Assembly: GCF_004331685.1 (NCBI RefSeq)
Contig: NZ_SJSM01000002.1
Location: 1 to 64,000, forward strand
Direction: 5' to 3'
Length of the DNA: 64,000 nt
From: Pedobacter hiemivivus
GTDB taxonomy: Bacteria > Bacteroidota > Bacteroidia > Sphingobacteriales > Sphingobacteriaceae
Below are positions 8,248-16,268 of the stretch, one piece after another; within the stretch, counting starts at the first letter, position 1; every line of letters starts with the position of its first letter. The translations under genes were made by a program, and so were the position numbers. Below the pieces are notes generated by a model that was not told the DNA's origin, searched no databases, and worked only from the letters and a program-made list of their open reading frames with translations.

Positions 8248-10449
8248 ATGAAAAAATTCCCCCATTATAAACAACAAGATCAGATGGATTGTGGCCCTAC
8301 TTGTTTGAGGATCATTGCCAAATATTATGGACGTAATTATAGCTTGCAACGCCTGCGTGAAATTTGCGGTATTAACCGGGAAGGGGTTTCTTTATTAGGG
8401 ATCAGTGAAGCTGCGGAGAAGATTGGCTTTCGCACTACAGGGGCAAGATTGAGCTTGGTCAAGTTGTTGGAGATTGATCTGCCATGCGTCCTTCACTGGC
8501 AGCAGAAACATTTTGTGGTCTTGTACAAAATCAGTTCCAAGTCATCCCCAAAAAGGGTTTATCATATTTCTGATCCGGCCAGGGGGCTGATCGAATACAA
8601 AGAAGCCGAGTTTTTGAGGTGCTGGTTTAGTACACAAAACAATGGCCATTCTGAAGGTATTGTGTTGTTGCTGTCTGCTGCGCCCGAATTCTATGCTCAG
8701 GGGGGAGATCCTTCTAAAGGATTAGATCTGAGCTATATGCTTAGGTACCTATACAAATACAAACAACTTATTGTACAACTGTTTGTGGGGCTTGGTGTAG
8801 GCAGTTTATTGCAATTGATCTTTCCTTTTTTAACCCAGTCTGTAGTCGATATTGGAATTAATACCCGGAACCTGAACTTTGTATACATTGTACTAATTGC
8901 GCAAACCATGTTGTTTTTGGGCAGAATGAGTGTTGACTTTATCCGTTCCTGGATTTTACTGCACATTACCACTAGGATCAATATCTCCATTTTAACGGAT
9001 TTCCTGATCAAGTTGATGAAGCTCCCGATGAGCTTCTTTGAGACCAAAATGACTGGCGACATCATGCAGCGGATGAGTGACCAGGGAAGGATACAGAGCT
9101 TTTTAACTGGCTCTTCCTTAAGCACCATATTTTCACTATTCAATCTTATTGTATTTGCTTTTGTTCTGGCCTATTATAATGTCAATATTTTTATCATTTT
9201 CCTTGTCAGTAGTGTACTCTACAGTTTATGGGTGATCTTTTTCCTTAAAAAGCGGCGTGAGCTGGATTTCAAACGTTTTGACATTTCTTCCGAGAACCAA
9301 AGTAACATTGTACAACTTATCAGCGGGATGCAGGAAATCAAGCTGAATAATTGCGAACAACAAAAACGCTGGGAATGGGAAAGGATTCAAGCCCGTTTGT
9401 TTAAATTTAGCATGAAGAGTCTGGCTTTAGGGCAATACCAGCAATTGGGGGCCTTTTTTATCAATGAAGGTAAAAATATCCTGATTACCTTTGTGGTGGC
9501 CAAATCAGTGATTGATGGACAGTTGACTTTAGGAGCTATGATGGCCATCCAATATATTGTTGGGCAGCTCAATAGTCCAATAGAGCATTTGTTGGGTTTT
9601 CTGCAATCTTTTCAGGATGCCAAGATCAGTCTGGAACGCTTAAATGAGATCCATGAATTGGAAGATGAAGAGCCTGTTGAAAAACAGTTTTTAAGAGAAT
9701 TGCCTTTAAACAAAAGCATAAGTCTGCAAAACATCGTTTTTACTTACCCAGGCGCGGGTAACGATCCTGTTGTGCAAAATATCAGCTTAAATATCCCAGA
9801 AGGGAAGACTACTGCAATTGTAGGGATGAGTGGTAGTGGTAAGACGACCATTTTAAAGCTTTTGCTCAGATTCTATGAACCCGAAAAAGGGGAGATCAGG
9901 GTGGGTAGTACTCATTTGCAGCAAATCGGTTATCGTTACTGGCGTGGTAAATGCGGAATCGTAATGCAGGATGGCTTTATTTTTTCGGATACCATTGCAC
10001 GAAACATTGCCGTAGGCGATGAGTATCTCGATATGCAAAAATTACTAAATGCCATAAATGTGGCCAATATTCGCGAATTTATAGAGGAACTACCCCTTGG
10101 TCTGAACACCAAAATCGGTGCTGCGGGAAATGGTATTAGTCAGGGACAACGTCAGCGGATACTGATTGCAAGGGCAGTATATAAAGATCCGGAATACATC
10201 TTTTTTGATGAGGCTACCAATGCATTAGATGCCAATAATGAAAAAGTCATTATGGAAAATCTGGGAACCTTTTTTAAAGGCCGTACGGTGGTAGTGGTGG
10301 CCCACAGATTAAGCACAGTGAAATATGCTGACAATATCATTGTGCTGGAGAAGGGTGTAATTATAGAACAGGGTACACATCAGGAGCTGGTGACTGCAAA
10401 TGGTGAATATTATAAGCTGGTAAAAAATCAGTTGGAACTTGGAGTATAA
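8248..10449 (+). CDS. C39 peptidase-containing ABC exporter (PCAT)
   Basis: The 733-residue protein joins three parts. An N-terminal C39 protease has Cys15 (in QMDCGPTC), His88 and Asp109, the expected triad. A six-helix ABC transmembrane domain spans about residues 165-450. The ATPase has Walker A GMSGSGKTT near 526, signature GISQGQRQR, Walker B IFFDEATNALD near 651 and an H-loop VVAHRLST. Such proteins cut GG leaders and export the core peptide across the inner membrane. It follows the VKOR fusion by 26 bases, and its stop overlaps the start of the HlyD gene, so the three form an operon. The obvious client is the GG peptide at 4993-5217. Confidence 0.93.
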   Translation: MKKFPHYKQQDQMDCGPTCLRIIAKYYGRNYSLQRLREICGINREGVSLLGISEAAEKIGFRTTGARLSLVKLLEIDLPCVLHWQQKHFVVLYKISSKSSPKRVYHISDPARGLIEYKEAEFLRCWFSTQNNGHSEGIVLLLSAAPEFYAQGGDPSKGLDLSYMLRYLYKYKQLIVQLFVGLGVGSLLQLIFPFLTQSVVDIGINTRNLNFVYIVLIAQTMLFLGRMSVDFIRSWILLHITTRINISILTDFLIKLMKLPMSFFETKMTGDIMQRMSDQGRIQSFLTGSSLSTIFSLFNLIVFAFVLAYYNVNIFIIFLVSSVLYSLWVIFFLKKRRELDFKRFDISSENQSNIVQLISGMQEIKLNNCEQQKRWEWERIQARLFKFSMKSLALGQYQQLGAFFINEGKNILITFVVAKSVIDGQLTLGAMMAIQYIVGQLNSPIEHLLGFLQSFQDAKISLERLNEIHELEDEEPVEKQFLRELPLNKSISLQNIVFTYPGAGNDPVVQNISLNIPEGKTTAIVGMSGSGKTTILKLLLRFYEPEKGEIRVGSTHLQQIGYRYWRGKCGIVMQDGFIFSDTIARNIAVGDEYLDMQKLLNAINVANIREFIEELPLGLNTKIGAAGNGISQGQRQRILIARAVYKDPEYIFFDEATNALDANNEKVIMENLGTFFKGRTVVVVAHRLSTVKYADNIIVLEKGVIIEQGTHQELVTANGEYYKLVKNQLELGV

Positions 10450-11767
10450 CAACGTGAAAACAACAACAGAAGATATTAAACAAACCGATTCCCGAATCAA
10501 CGGCCTAGAGGTAAACAGTGAGGAAGTTCAGGAAATCATTACTGCTGTGCCCTCATGGATACTACGTAGAGGTATTACGCTGGTCTTTAGTATATTGCTG
10601 GCCATTGGGTTGGTGTCTGCTTTTATTCAATACCCCGACGTAGTCAAAACCAACTTGAAGGTCAATTCCCTCAACGCCCCGAAAGCTGTTTATGTAAAAC
10701 AAACGGGAAAATTACTCAGCCTGCTTGCTGCTGAAGGTGTAATGGTTAAACAGCACCAACCCCTGGCTTTTATGGAAAGTACAGCTAATCATCGTGATGT
10801 ATTGAAGTTGCATGATGTATTGATGCAAATCACCAAAGAGTTGAGTGCTAATGGAATTGCACCTGCTTTACTCCTAAAAGGTTTAAATCTGGGCGAACTG
10901 CAAGGAGCATATCAAAGCTTTTACCAACAGTGTCTCCAGTACGTTTCTGCACAGAACGGGGGCTATTATCTTAACAAAAAGAAATACCTAGACCAGGATC
11001 TAAAAGAGATTGAAAAGTTAAAAGCCCAGATTATCGAACAACAGAAAATACAGGAAAAAGAGTTCGCCAATGTGGAGCATGAATTTGAGGCTTATAAGAA
11101 ACTGTATCAGAAAAGCATGGTTTCTACCAGCGAATACAAACAACAGGAAAACAAGTATTTTGCAGGGAAATATCCTCTGCAGCAAAGTTTAACAGCATTA
11201 CTAAACAATAATACTAGCTATACGGGGAAACAAAAAGAAATACTGGATTTGGAACATACGATACAAGATGAACGGGCTAAGTTTGTACAATCGCTGAGCA
11301 ATATGGTTACGGAAACGAATGCCTGGATCAATCAGTACGTTTTAAAGGCCCCTGTTGATGGAAGAGTAAGTTATGCAGGGATTGTACAGGAAAACCAAAC
11401 ACTGAATGTAGGGCAGGAGGTATTTATGATCAATCCTAATAACACGGATTTCTTTGGTGAAGTTTATATTCCTCAATACAACCTGGGAAAAGTCAGAACC
11501 GGACAGCAGGTTCTGGTAAAAATGAGAAGTTTTCCTTTTGAGCAATATGGGCTGATCAGAGGTAGAGTAAATTATATTTCAGATGTAGCTTTTAAGGACA
11601 GTGTGTTTATTTCCAAAATTGGATTTGAACGTTTTGAAAATAAAGACACGGCACACAAGATTGTACTGAAGAACGGAATGCTGGCTGATGCGGAGATCAT
11701 TACCGAAGAAAGTTCTTTATTGCAAAGGTTTATGAGAAATATCACAAAGATGTTCAACAGCAACTAA
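10439..11767 (+). CDS. HlyD-family periplasmic adaptor of the peptide exporter
   Basis: The 442-residue protein has a short cytoplasmic N-terminus and one membrane helix (about 47-65, LVFSILLAIGLVSAF). A biotinyl-lipoyl-like half motif follows, then a long coiled coil (about 185-240) and a C-terminal beta domain with NQYVLKAPVDGRVSY. Adaptors of this kind link an ABC exporter to the outer membrane. TTG 10439 overlaps the exporter gene by 11 bases. A GTG at 10454 (giving MKTTTEDIKQ) is an equally good start. No TolC-type outer-membrane partner is in the window, so one must be supplied elsewhere. Confidence 0.88.
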   Translation: MEYNNVKTTTEDIKQTDSRINGLEVNSEEVQEIITAVPSWILRRGITLVFSILLAIGLVSAFIQYPDVVKTNLKVNSLNAPKAVYVKQTGKLLSLLAAEGVMVKQHQPLAFMESTANHRDVLKLHDVLMQITKELSANGIAPALLLKGLNLGELQGAYQSFYQQCLQYVSAQNGGYYLNKKKYLDQDLKEIEKLKAQIIEQQKIQEKEFANVEHEFEAYKKLYQKSMVSTSEYKQQENKYFAGKYPLQQSLTALLNNNTSYTGKQKEILDLEHTIQDERAKFVQSLSNMVTETNAWINQYVLKAPVDGRVSYAGIVQENQTLNVGQEVFMINPNNTDFFGEVYIPQYNLGKVRTGQQVLVKMRSFPFEQYGLIRGRVNYISDVAFKDSVFISKIGFERFENKDTAHKIVLKNGMLADAEIITEESSLLQRFMRNITKMFNSN

Positions 11768-11845
11768 CTTCGTTTAAGAGCAAACTTTTCCATCTTCCAG
11801 GCAAAAAACAATTATTAGCGGGTAATACTTGGGAAGTTATAGTCA

Positions 11846-13036
11846 TTGACGTGGCAGAATTCAATCAGAGATAGCCTATTAAGTTTTGACCTAGAAGTAT
11901 CAAAAGTAGGAACATCAACAAGCATTATAGATGAAGGGATAGAAATAGATTTAAAAGGGAAAAAATACATTAATTCTATTTATCAAACATTACAGGAAAA
12001 ATCTGTGAGTAGTAAATACGACGACTTAACTATACAACAAATCAAAGATCTTTGTCTCTCCATAAGAGCTTTAATTGACGAAACGATAAAGCCTTTAACA
12101 CCTGAACAAATAAAAAATCCTGAAATACAAGGAATGTATATGAGTCTTGCCTTTGCAAGAAGGATATTGCAAAATAAGTTAGCGAAATCAAATCCTAGAA
12201 TTTCGATTTCTGCTAGGAAAAGTTCTTTATCTTCAACAACATACAGAAACATGAGTCAAAACTTTGAACAACCTATTTATGCACAAGATGTCTATGAGGG
12301 TTATGAGTTGGGATTATCGTCGTTTGTATTTAATGAAGACATAATTGTTAATAAGCAAGAATTTCTTAACGTTGTAAATGCTGACGCAAATAATCTAGCT
12401 GTAGACGATCAGGGATTATATGTTTTTCAATATGTTTTAAATAATACAACAACAAATAGTTTAAGCTTAAAAGATTTGCTAGTTGAAATTGACAACTATG
12501 TGGCATCACACCCTGAAAACATAGATAGCTCAGGTTCAAGTTGTCTTGGTGGATGGTGGCCGTCAGGAAGTAGCCATGGATGTTGCGGTAATTATAGTGG
12601 TTGCTGTTGGTTTTGGCGCTCTTCCTGTTATATACACGATAAAATATGTACCAAATGTAAGCCAAAATGGTTCTGTCTACCTGGGTGTATATCAGATCCT
12701 GATTATGAATCTAATGGTAGTCCATTTACTTTTATTGAAGATAATACCGAAAATGAGTCCCTTGGAGATGTTACTCTTGTCCATACTTTCTCAACTGAAG
12801 AAGATGTAGAAGACCTTGATACAGATATAATGATATATTGTGCCACAATATTAGAAATTAAGTATGGAATTATCGATTCACAAGTGCCAATTTTTTTAAA
12901 TAACCAGAAGTTCTATACTAGCAGTAGTTTTACTGATTTAGTATCTGATGGTTATTATAAATTTGACATCCATAATAATAATAATAATTATATTGTAAAT
13001 AGTAAAGTTATTGCTATTTATCAGTGGACACCATGA
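11846..13036 (+). CDS. Cysteine-rich PLA2-like protein, front missing (paralogue of 14876-16183)
   Basis: The 396-residue frame aligns with the 14876 gene from SVGDSILNF onward: DVYEGYxLGxSSFVxNEDIIVNK, GLYVFQxVL, WWPxGSSHGCCGNY and CYIHD. The cysteine-rich centre has ten cysteines. His264-Asp265 sit in CYIHDKIC, 16 residues after the glycine of CCG, close to the spacing of the calcium loop and catalytic HD pair of secreted phospholipases A2. The C-terminal repeat domain is present but diverged. The frame begins with TTG 11846 and lacks the lipoprotein signal of its paralogue. It is probably 5'-truncated and may be inactive or mislocalised. It lies 78 bases after hlyD. Confidence 0.6.
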   Translation: MTWQNSIRDSLLSFDLEVSKVGTSTSIIDEGIEIDLKGKKYINSIYQTLQEKSVSSKYDDLTIQQIKDLCLSIRALIDETIKPLTPEQIKNPEIQGMYMSLAFARRILQNKLAKSNPRISISARKSSLSSTTYRNMSQNFEQPIYAQDVYEGYELGLSSFVFNEDIIVNKQEFLNVVNADANNLAVDDQGLYVFQYVLNNTTTNSLSLKDLLVEIDNYVASHPENIDSSGSSCLGGWWPSGSSHGCCGNYSGCCWFWRSSCYIHDKICTKCKPKWFCLPGCISDPDYESNGSPFTFIEDNTENESLGDVTLVHTFSTEEDVEDLDTDIMIYCATILEIKYGIIDSQVPIFLNNQKFYTSSSFTDLVSDGYYKFDIHNNNNNYIVNSKVIAIYQWTP

Positions 13037-13049
13037 ACAATAAATAGAA

Positions 13050-13065
13050 GGCTGTCTCAAAAGTC
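13050..13065. repeat. Sequence resembling an insertion-sequence end
   Basis: GGCTGTCTCAAAAGTC at this position resembles the terminal inverted repeats of some IS1182/IS4-type elements. The matching other end was not found nearby, and no transposase follows. It may be the scar of a deleted element between the truncated PLA2-like gene and the barrel remnant. This is a guess from memory of IS ends. Confidence 0.25.
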
Positions 13066-13120
13066 ATTTTTAACAAAATAACACGAAATTAAAATTTAAT
13101 ATAGCTGATTTATAAACTAA

Positions 13121-13160
13121 AAAACGGCAATTTTCACCTTGAAAATTGCCGTTTTTTTTG
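13121..13160. terminator. Strong bidirectional terminator
   Basis: A perfect 15-base stem (13121-13135 with 13141-13155, loop ACCTT) is flanked by A-runs on the left and a T-run on the right. It lies about 90 bases after the stop of the gene at 11846-13036 and probably ends the exporter operon transcript. Confidence 0.8.
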
Positions 13161-13251
13161 TTGTTCAAAAATTAGAGTAAATATCCAAATTAAATTCTGG
13201 TTTATAATTTCAGATTTTACTTTGAGGCATACTCTCCTCGTTCGTATAAGA

Positions 13252-13409
13252 TATAAGTTTGGTAAGATAAATTTTGACATTAAAAAGAAGAAGGTAAATA
13301 ATGATGAAGTAAAGAAAGAAGAATAAGAAATGGCGATGGGGGAGTTGGTGGATTGCAGGGGGATTAGCCAATTATTCTATTTTTTTAAAATATTGTTAAT
13401 ATTGCATTC
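13252..13409 (+). pseudogene. Direct repeat, copy B: remnant of the barrel gene 3' end
   Basis: The frame from 13252 reads YKFGKINFDIKKKKVNND and then EVKKEE, ending at TAA 13324-13326. This matches the C-terminus of the 1578-4025 protein except for substitutions, with loss of the glycine-rich tail. The non-coding DNA after the original stop (TTAGCCAATTA and a T-rich block) is also shared. The rest of the gene is absent. It shows that DNA from the 4 kb region was once duplicated here. Confidence 0.85.
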
Positions 13410-13437
13410 TTATCTTATTTTACGGATAAGAGCAAAT

Positions 13438-13897
13438 ATGGCAGCTCAGGGGGGTATATATGATGTGGTAGGTGAAAAGCTATTGCTCCAGCGGATTACG
13501 ATGGGAGATGAGGCTGCTTTTAAGTCGATTTTTGATAACTATAAAGCGCGAACCTTTACCTTCGTTGTAAATTTTATCCATTCTAAAGCTGATGCCGAGG
13601 AAATTGTACAAGATACTTTTTGGGCTTATGGCAAAACAGGAATAGCCTGACGGCTGTTGAGCATCCTCGTATTTATATTTATACTGTAGTTCGGAATAGA
13701 ACTTTGCGTTATCTGAGTAATGTTGCCAGAGATGAAAAGATGATCAAAGTTGTTTGGGCGAATATGCAGGAAGAAGTTAATCCTACAGGAGAGGCCTTAC
13801 ATTAAAAGAAAGTCAGGCCTTAATCTATCAGGCACTGTCTATGTTATCTGAGCAAAAACAAAAGGTTTTTAAAATGTGCTGTCAAATAAAATTGTAA
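13438..13897 (+). pseudogene. Broken ECF-type sigma-70 factor
   Basis: Three frames together give an ECF sigma factor. ATG 13438 starts MAAQGGIYDVV, with region 2 motifs DEAAFKSIFDNYK and ADAEEIVQDTF. A frame change near 13620 follows, where one T appears lost from a T-run, and then comes LWQNRNSL, HPRIYIYTVVRNRTLRYL. A second frame change at about 13803 gives ESQALIYQALSML and SEQKQKVFKM. The region 4 helix-turn-helix that should follow is missing. Two shifts and a truncation make it a pseudogene. No intact FecR partner adjoins it; the FecR at 29618 has no sigma gene of its own. Confidence 0.85.
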
Positions 13898-14132
13898 GAA
13901 AAGTTTATACTTTGAATTATTATTTTTTATTTGTAATTTGGGTTAATCTTAATTAAGAATATCTTATTAACGCTCAAATGATAATGCCTCAAAAAATCAG
14001 TCGCCTCGTTTCTTCTAATTTTGAAAATAACGGTTTTATTTTGCCTAAAAGGTTATGATAATTTTCTTTTGAATTTTATGTAAGTCTCGTTGTTTTAATA
14101 TCATGGTTAATTCTCATCTTTAATCCTTTTTT

Positions 14133-14360
14133 ATGAAAAAATTAATCTATTTGACGCTTTTTTTTACAATGCTTTTTGTTAATGGATGTAAAAAAGATTC
14201 TATCTTAGTTGAAAATCCTTCAGAGTCGCTTCTGTTAAAAAAGCCCCCTGGCTATAGGGCAAGTATTGATGACCTAGATCCAGGAGGAAATATAGGAGAT
14301 AATCCAGGAGGCACTGGTACTTCGCCTTTTCCAATTCTCCCGCCCTATATATATATATAA
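14133..14360 (+). CDS. Small lipoprotein cut short at a TA-repeat frameshift
   Basis: The frame encodes 75 residues with a lipoprotein signal (lipobox FVNGC, Cys at about 19) and a Gly/Pro-rich spacer, and stops within a run of TA units at 14346-14359. In the frame that begins at 14360 the reading continues as IDLSEYDITLEPRD and FIYHNSVDNRY. That matches the C-terminal domain at 4144-4452 (LTDLAEYDIELEPRE). Removing one TA unit would join the two frames. The gene is therefore either a pseudogene or switchable by slippage. Homology ends near 14435. Confidence 0.6.
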   Translation: MKKLIYLTLFFTMLFVNGCKKDSILVENPSESLLLKKPPGYRASIDDLDPGGNIGDNPGGTGTSPFPILPPYIYI

Positions 14361-14435
14361 TTGACTTGTCCGAGTATGATATTACATTGGAACCTCGCGA
14401 TACATTTATATATCATAATTCTGTTGATAATAGGT

Positions 14436-14795
14436 ACCTATCAAAATGCTGGACGTTATATCGAGTACATTACCTTGTTAATTAATGCTAATGGTACAAT
14501 GACATTCCAAGTCAGGTATAGAAATCCAAATAATCAAACTAGTTTCCTCACTGCTGATTTTACTTATAATATGGTACTGGATGCCGCGGGAATTGCGAAG
14601 TTTACGCTCGCTATGGCACCTGTTGGAAATGCCAATGTTATTAGGTCTTATGTGGTGGCATTAACAGATTATTTTGACGGTTCTAATTTTAAAATCGTCT
14701 ACATAGTTGCCGGAGCCCCTTCAGGAGCAACTGTTGGTGGATTCCTAAATCAAACTACACCTTCATCCTTCTTTTATGGAGTGATGATTCAATAA
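14436..14795 (+). pseudogene. C-terminal remnant of an unrecognised secreted protein
   Basis: The open frame runs from 14361, but its first 25 codons are an out-of-frame reading of the lipoprotein remnant. From about 14436 it becomes protein-like, with YIEYITLLINANGTMTF, QVRYRNPNNQTSFLTADF and VGGFLNQTTPSSFFYGVMIQ. This resembles the beta-rich end of a Bacteroidetes surface protein, family unknown. A deletion seems to have fused it to the preceding remnant. Confidence 0.4.
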
Positions 14796-14875
14796 TTAAA
14801 GATTTTAAAAAGTCATATTGTTTTTACTCTTTAAAAATGATTGTTAAACAAAAATTATATCTTAATAAATTACTA

Positions 14876-16183
14876 ATGAAAAAAGTTGATGTCTCAGGCC
14901 TTAAAAGCAAAAGTTTCTTTTTTGCAATTTCTCTTGTATTTATTACAATGATTAGCATGTATGCGTGCAAAAAAAACCAAACCAATAATTTTTTAGATAC
15001 CTCTTCTAAAAAAACATATACCACCGATAATCACAAAATTAATTACAGTTCGAGTGTGGGGGATAGTATATTGAATTTTAATATTCAGATTTATAAAATC
15101 TCTAATAATGTAAAAGAAATAGATGAATCTTTTGAAATTGATTTACGCAAAGCAATTTTTGAAAAGGACATTTATGAAATTCTTTCCAATAGATCACAAA
15201 ACCCTGAATATAACAACCTGCCTGTGTCTGAAGTAAGAACAATTTGTAAATCTTTAAGGTCAATGATTTATGAAAATGCAAAATCTCTGACGCCAAAGGA
15301 AATGAGCGACCCAAGAATTGAGGGTTTATCTATTGGATTATCTTTTGTGAGAAGAATACTTAGTAGTAAACTAGGATTATCCCAAAATTTGAAACAGAAG
15401 GGATTTCGATCGCGTGAAAGGGTGAGTAACGTAGATGATGAACCTGATATTCCTACTTATCCACCATTTAATCAAGATGTTTATGAGGGATATAATCTCG
15501 GAATGTCTTCATTTGTACTTAATGAAGACATTATTGTAAACAAGGCCCAATTGGAAGCCGTGATTTCGCAAGATCTTATTTCAATGACTATTGATGATAA
15601 AGGACTCTATGTTTTTCAAGAGGTATTAGAGAATATGAACGGATCAATATTTACACTTAGAGATCTTTTGGCAGAATTAGATGATTATAGAAATGAACAT
15701 CCTACTTCTAGTTTTAGCTGGTGGCCACGTGGAAGTTCGCATGGTTGCTGTGGTAATTATAATGGGCCATGTTATTACTGGAATGCATTATGTTATATCC
15801 ACGATGTGATTTGTAGAAAATGCCAGCCAGCATCGTTTTGCTTGTCTGGATGTGTTCCAGATGTAAGTACTAATATTGATATAGAGCCGTTTACTTTTAT
15901 TGAAGATCAGGGCAGTGGTGCTGGGACTAATATCTCTCTGTTACTCCCAACACCATTGCCTTTTTATGCCTATTACCTGACTAGTTTAACACAGTATAAC
16001 CCAGAAAATGAACCGTTGGATACACCTATTTTTTATAATACTTCTGATGGAAAATATTATTCTGATGCACAGTTTCAAAATGTATTGATTGACGCATATT
16101 ACTTTATCGACAATTATGCTTTGGGTAAATATTATCTAATTGTTGGAGGAAAAGTTGATAAGGTGGGATTTGCAGTTTATTAA
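14876..16183 (+). CDS. Cysteine-rich lipoprotein with a phospholipase A2-like signature
   Basis: ATG 14876 is preferred to ATG 14837 because it gives a 435-residue protein opening with a lipoprotein signal (FFFAISLVFIT then SMYAC). Residues 60-280 form a helical region with paired motifs shared with the 11846 protein. The core holds eight cysteines: Cys291, 292, 299, 306, 313, 316, 322 and 326. His309-Asp310 lie in CYIHDVIC, and GCCGNYNGPC lies upstream. This order and spacing recall the calcium loop and CCxxHDxC helix of secreted PLA2. The final 90 residues carry the DGKYYSDAQF domain found in other island remnants. Enzymatic activity is a hypothesis, and a purely structural disulfide domain is the alternative. 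Confidence 0.72.
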   Translation: MKKVDVSGLKSKSFFFAISLVFITMISMYACKKNQTNNFLDTSSKKTYTTDNHKINYSSSVGDSILNFNIQIYKISNNVKEIDESFEIDLRKAIFEKDIYEILSNRSQNPEYNNLPVSEVRTICKSLRSMIYENAKSLTPKEMSDPRIEGLSIGLSFVRRILSSKLGLSQNLKQKGFRSRERVSNVDDEPDIPTYPPFNQDVYEGYNLGMSSFVLNEDIIVNKAQLEAVISQDLISMTIDDKGLYVFQEVLENMNGSIFTLRDLLAELDDYRNEHPTSSFSWWPRGSSHGCCGNYNGPCYYWNALCYIHDVICRKCQPASFCLSGCVPDVSTNIDIEPFTFIEDQGSGAGTNISLLLPTPLPFYAYYLTSLTQYNPENEPLDTPIFYNTSDGKYYSDAQFQNVLIDAYYFIDNYALGKYYLIVGGKVDKVGFAVY

Positions 16184-16217
16184 ATTAATGAGCAATCTAG
16201 TTGAATATTCTATTGAA

Positions 16218-16268
16218 AATAACCGGTTAAAGCCCCCAATTGGGGCTTTAACCGGTTATTGTTTTTTT
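16218..16268. terminator. Strong bidirectional terminator between convergent genes
   Basis: A perfect 19-base stem (16218-16236 with 16242-16260, loop CAATT) is followed on the plus strand by a run of seven T. It separates the PLA2-like lipoprotein gene from the convergent binding-protein gene, whose stop codon lies within the right arm. Confidence 0.88.
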
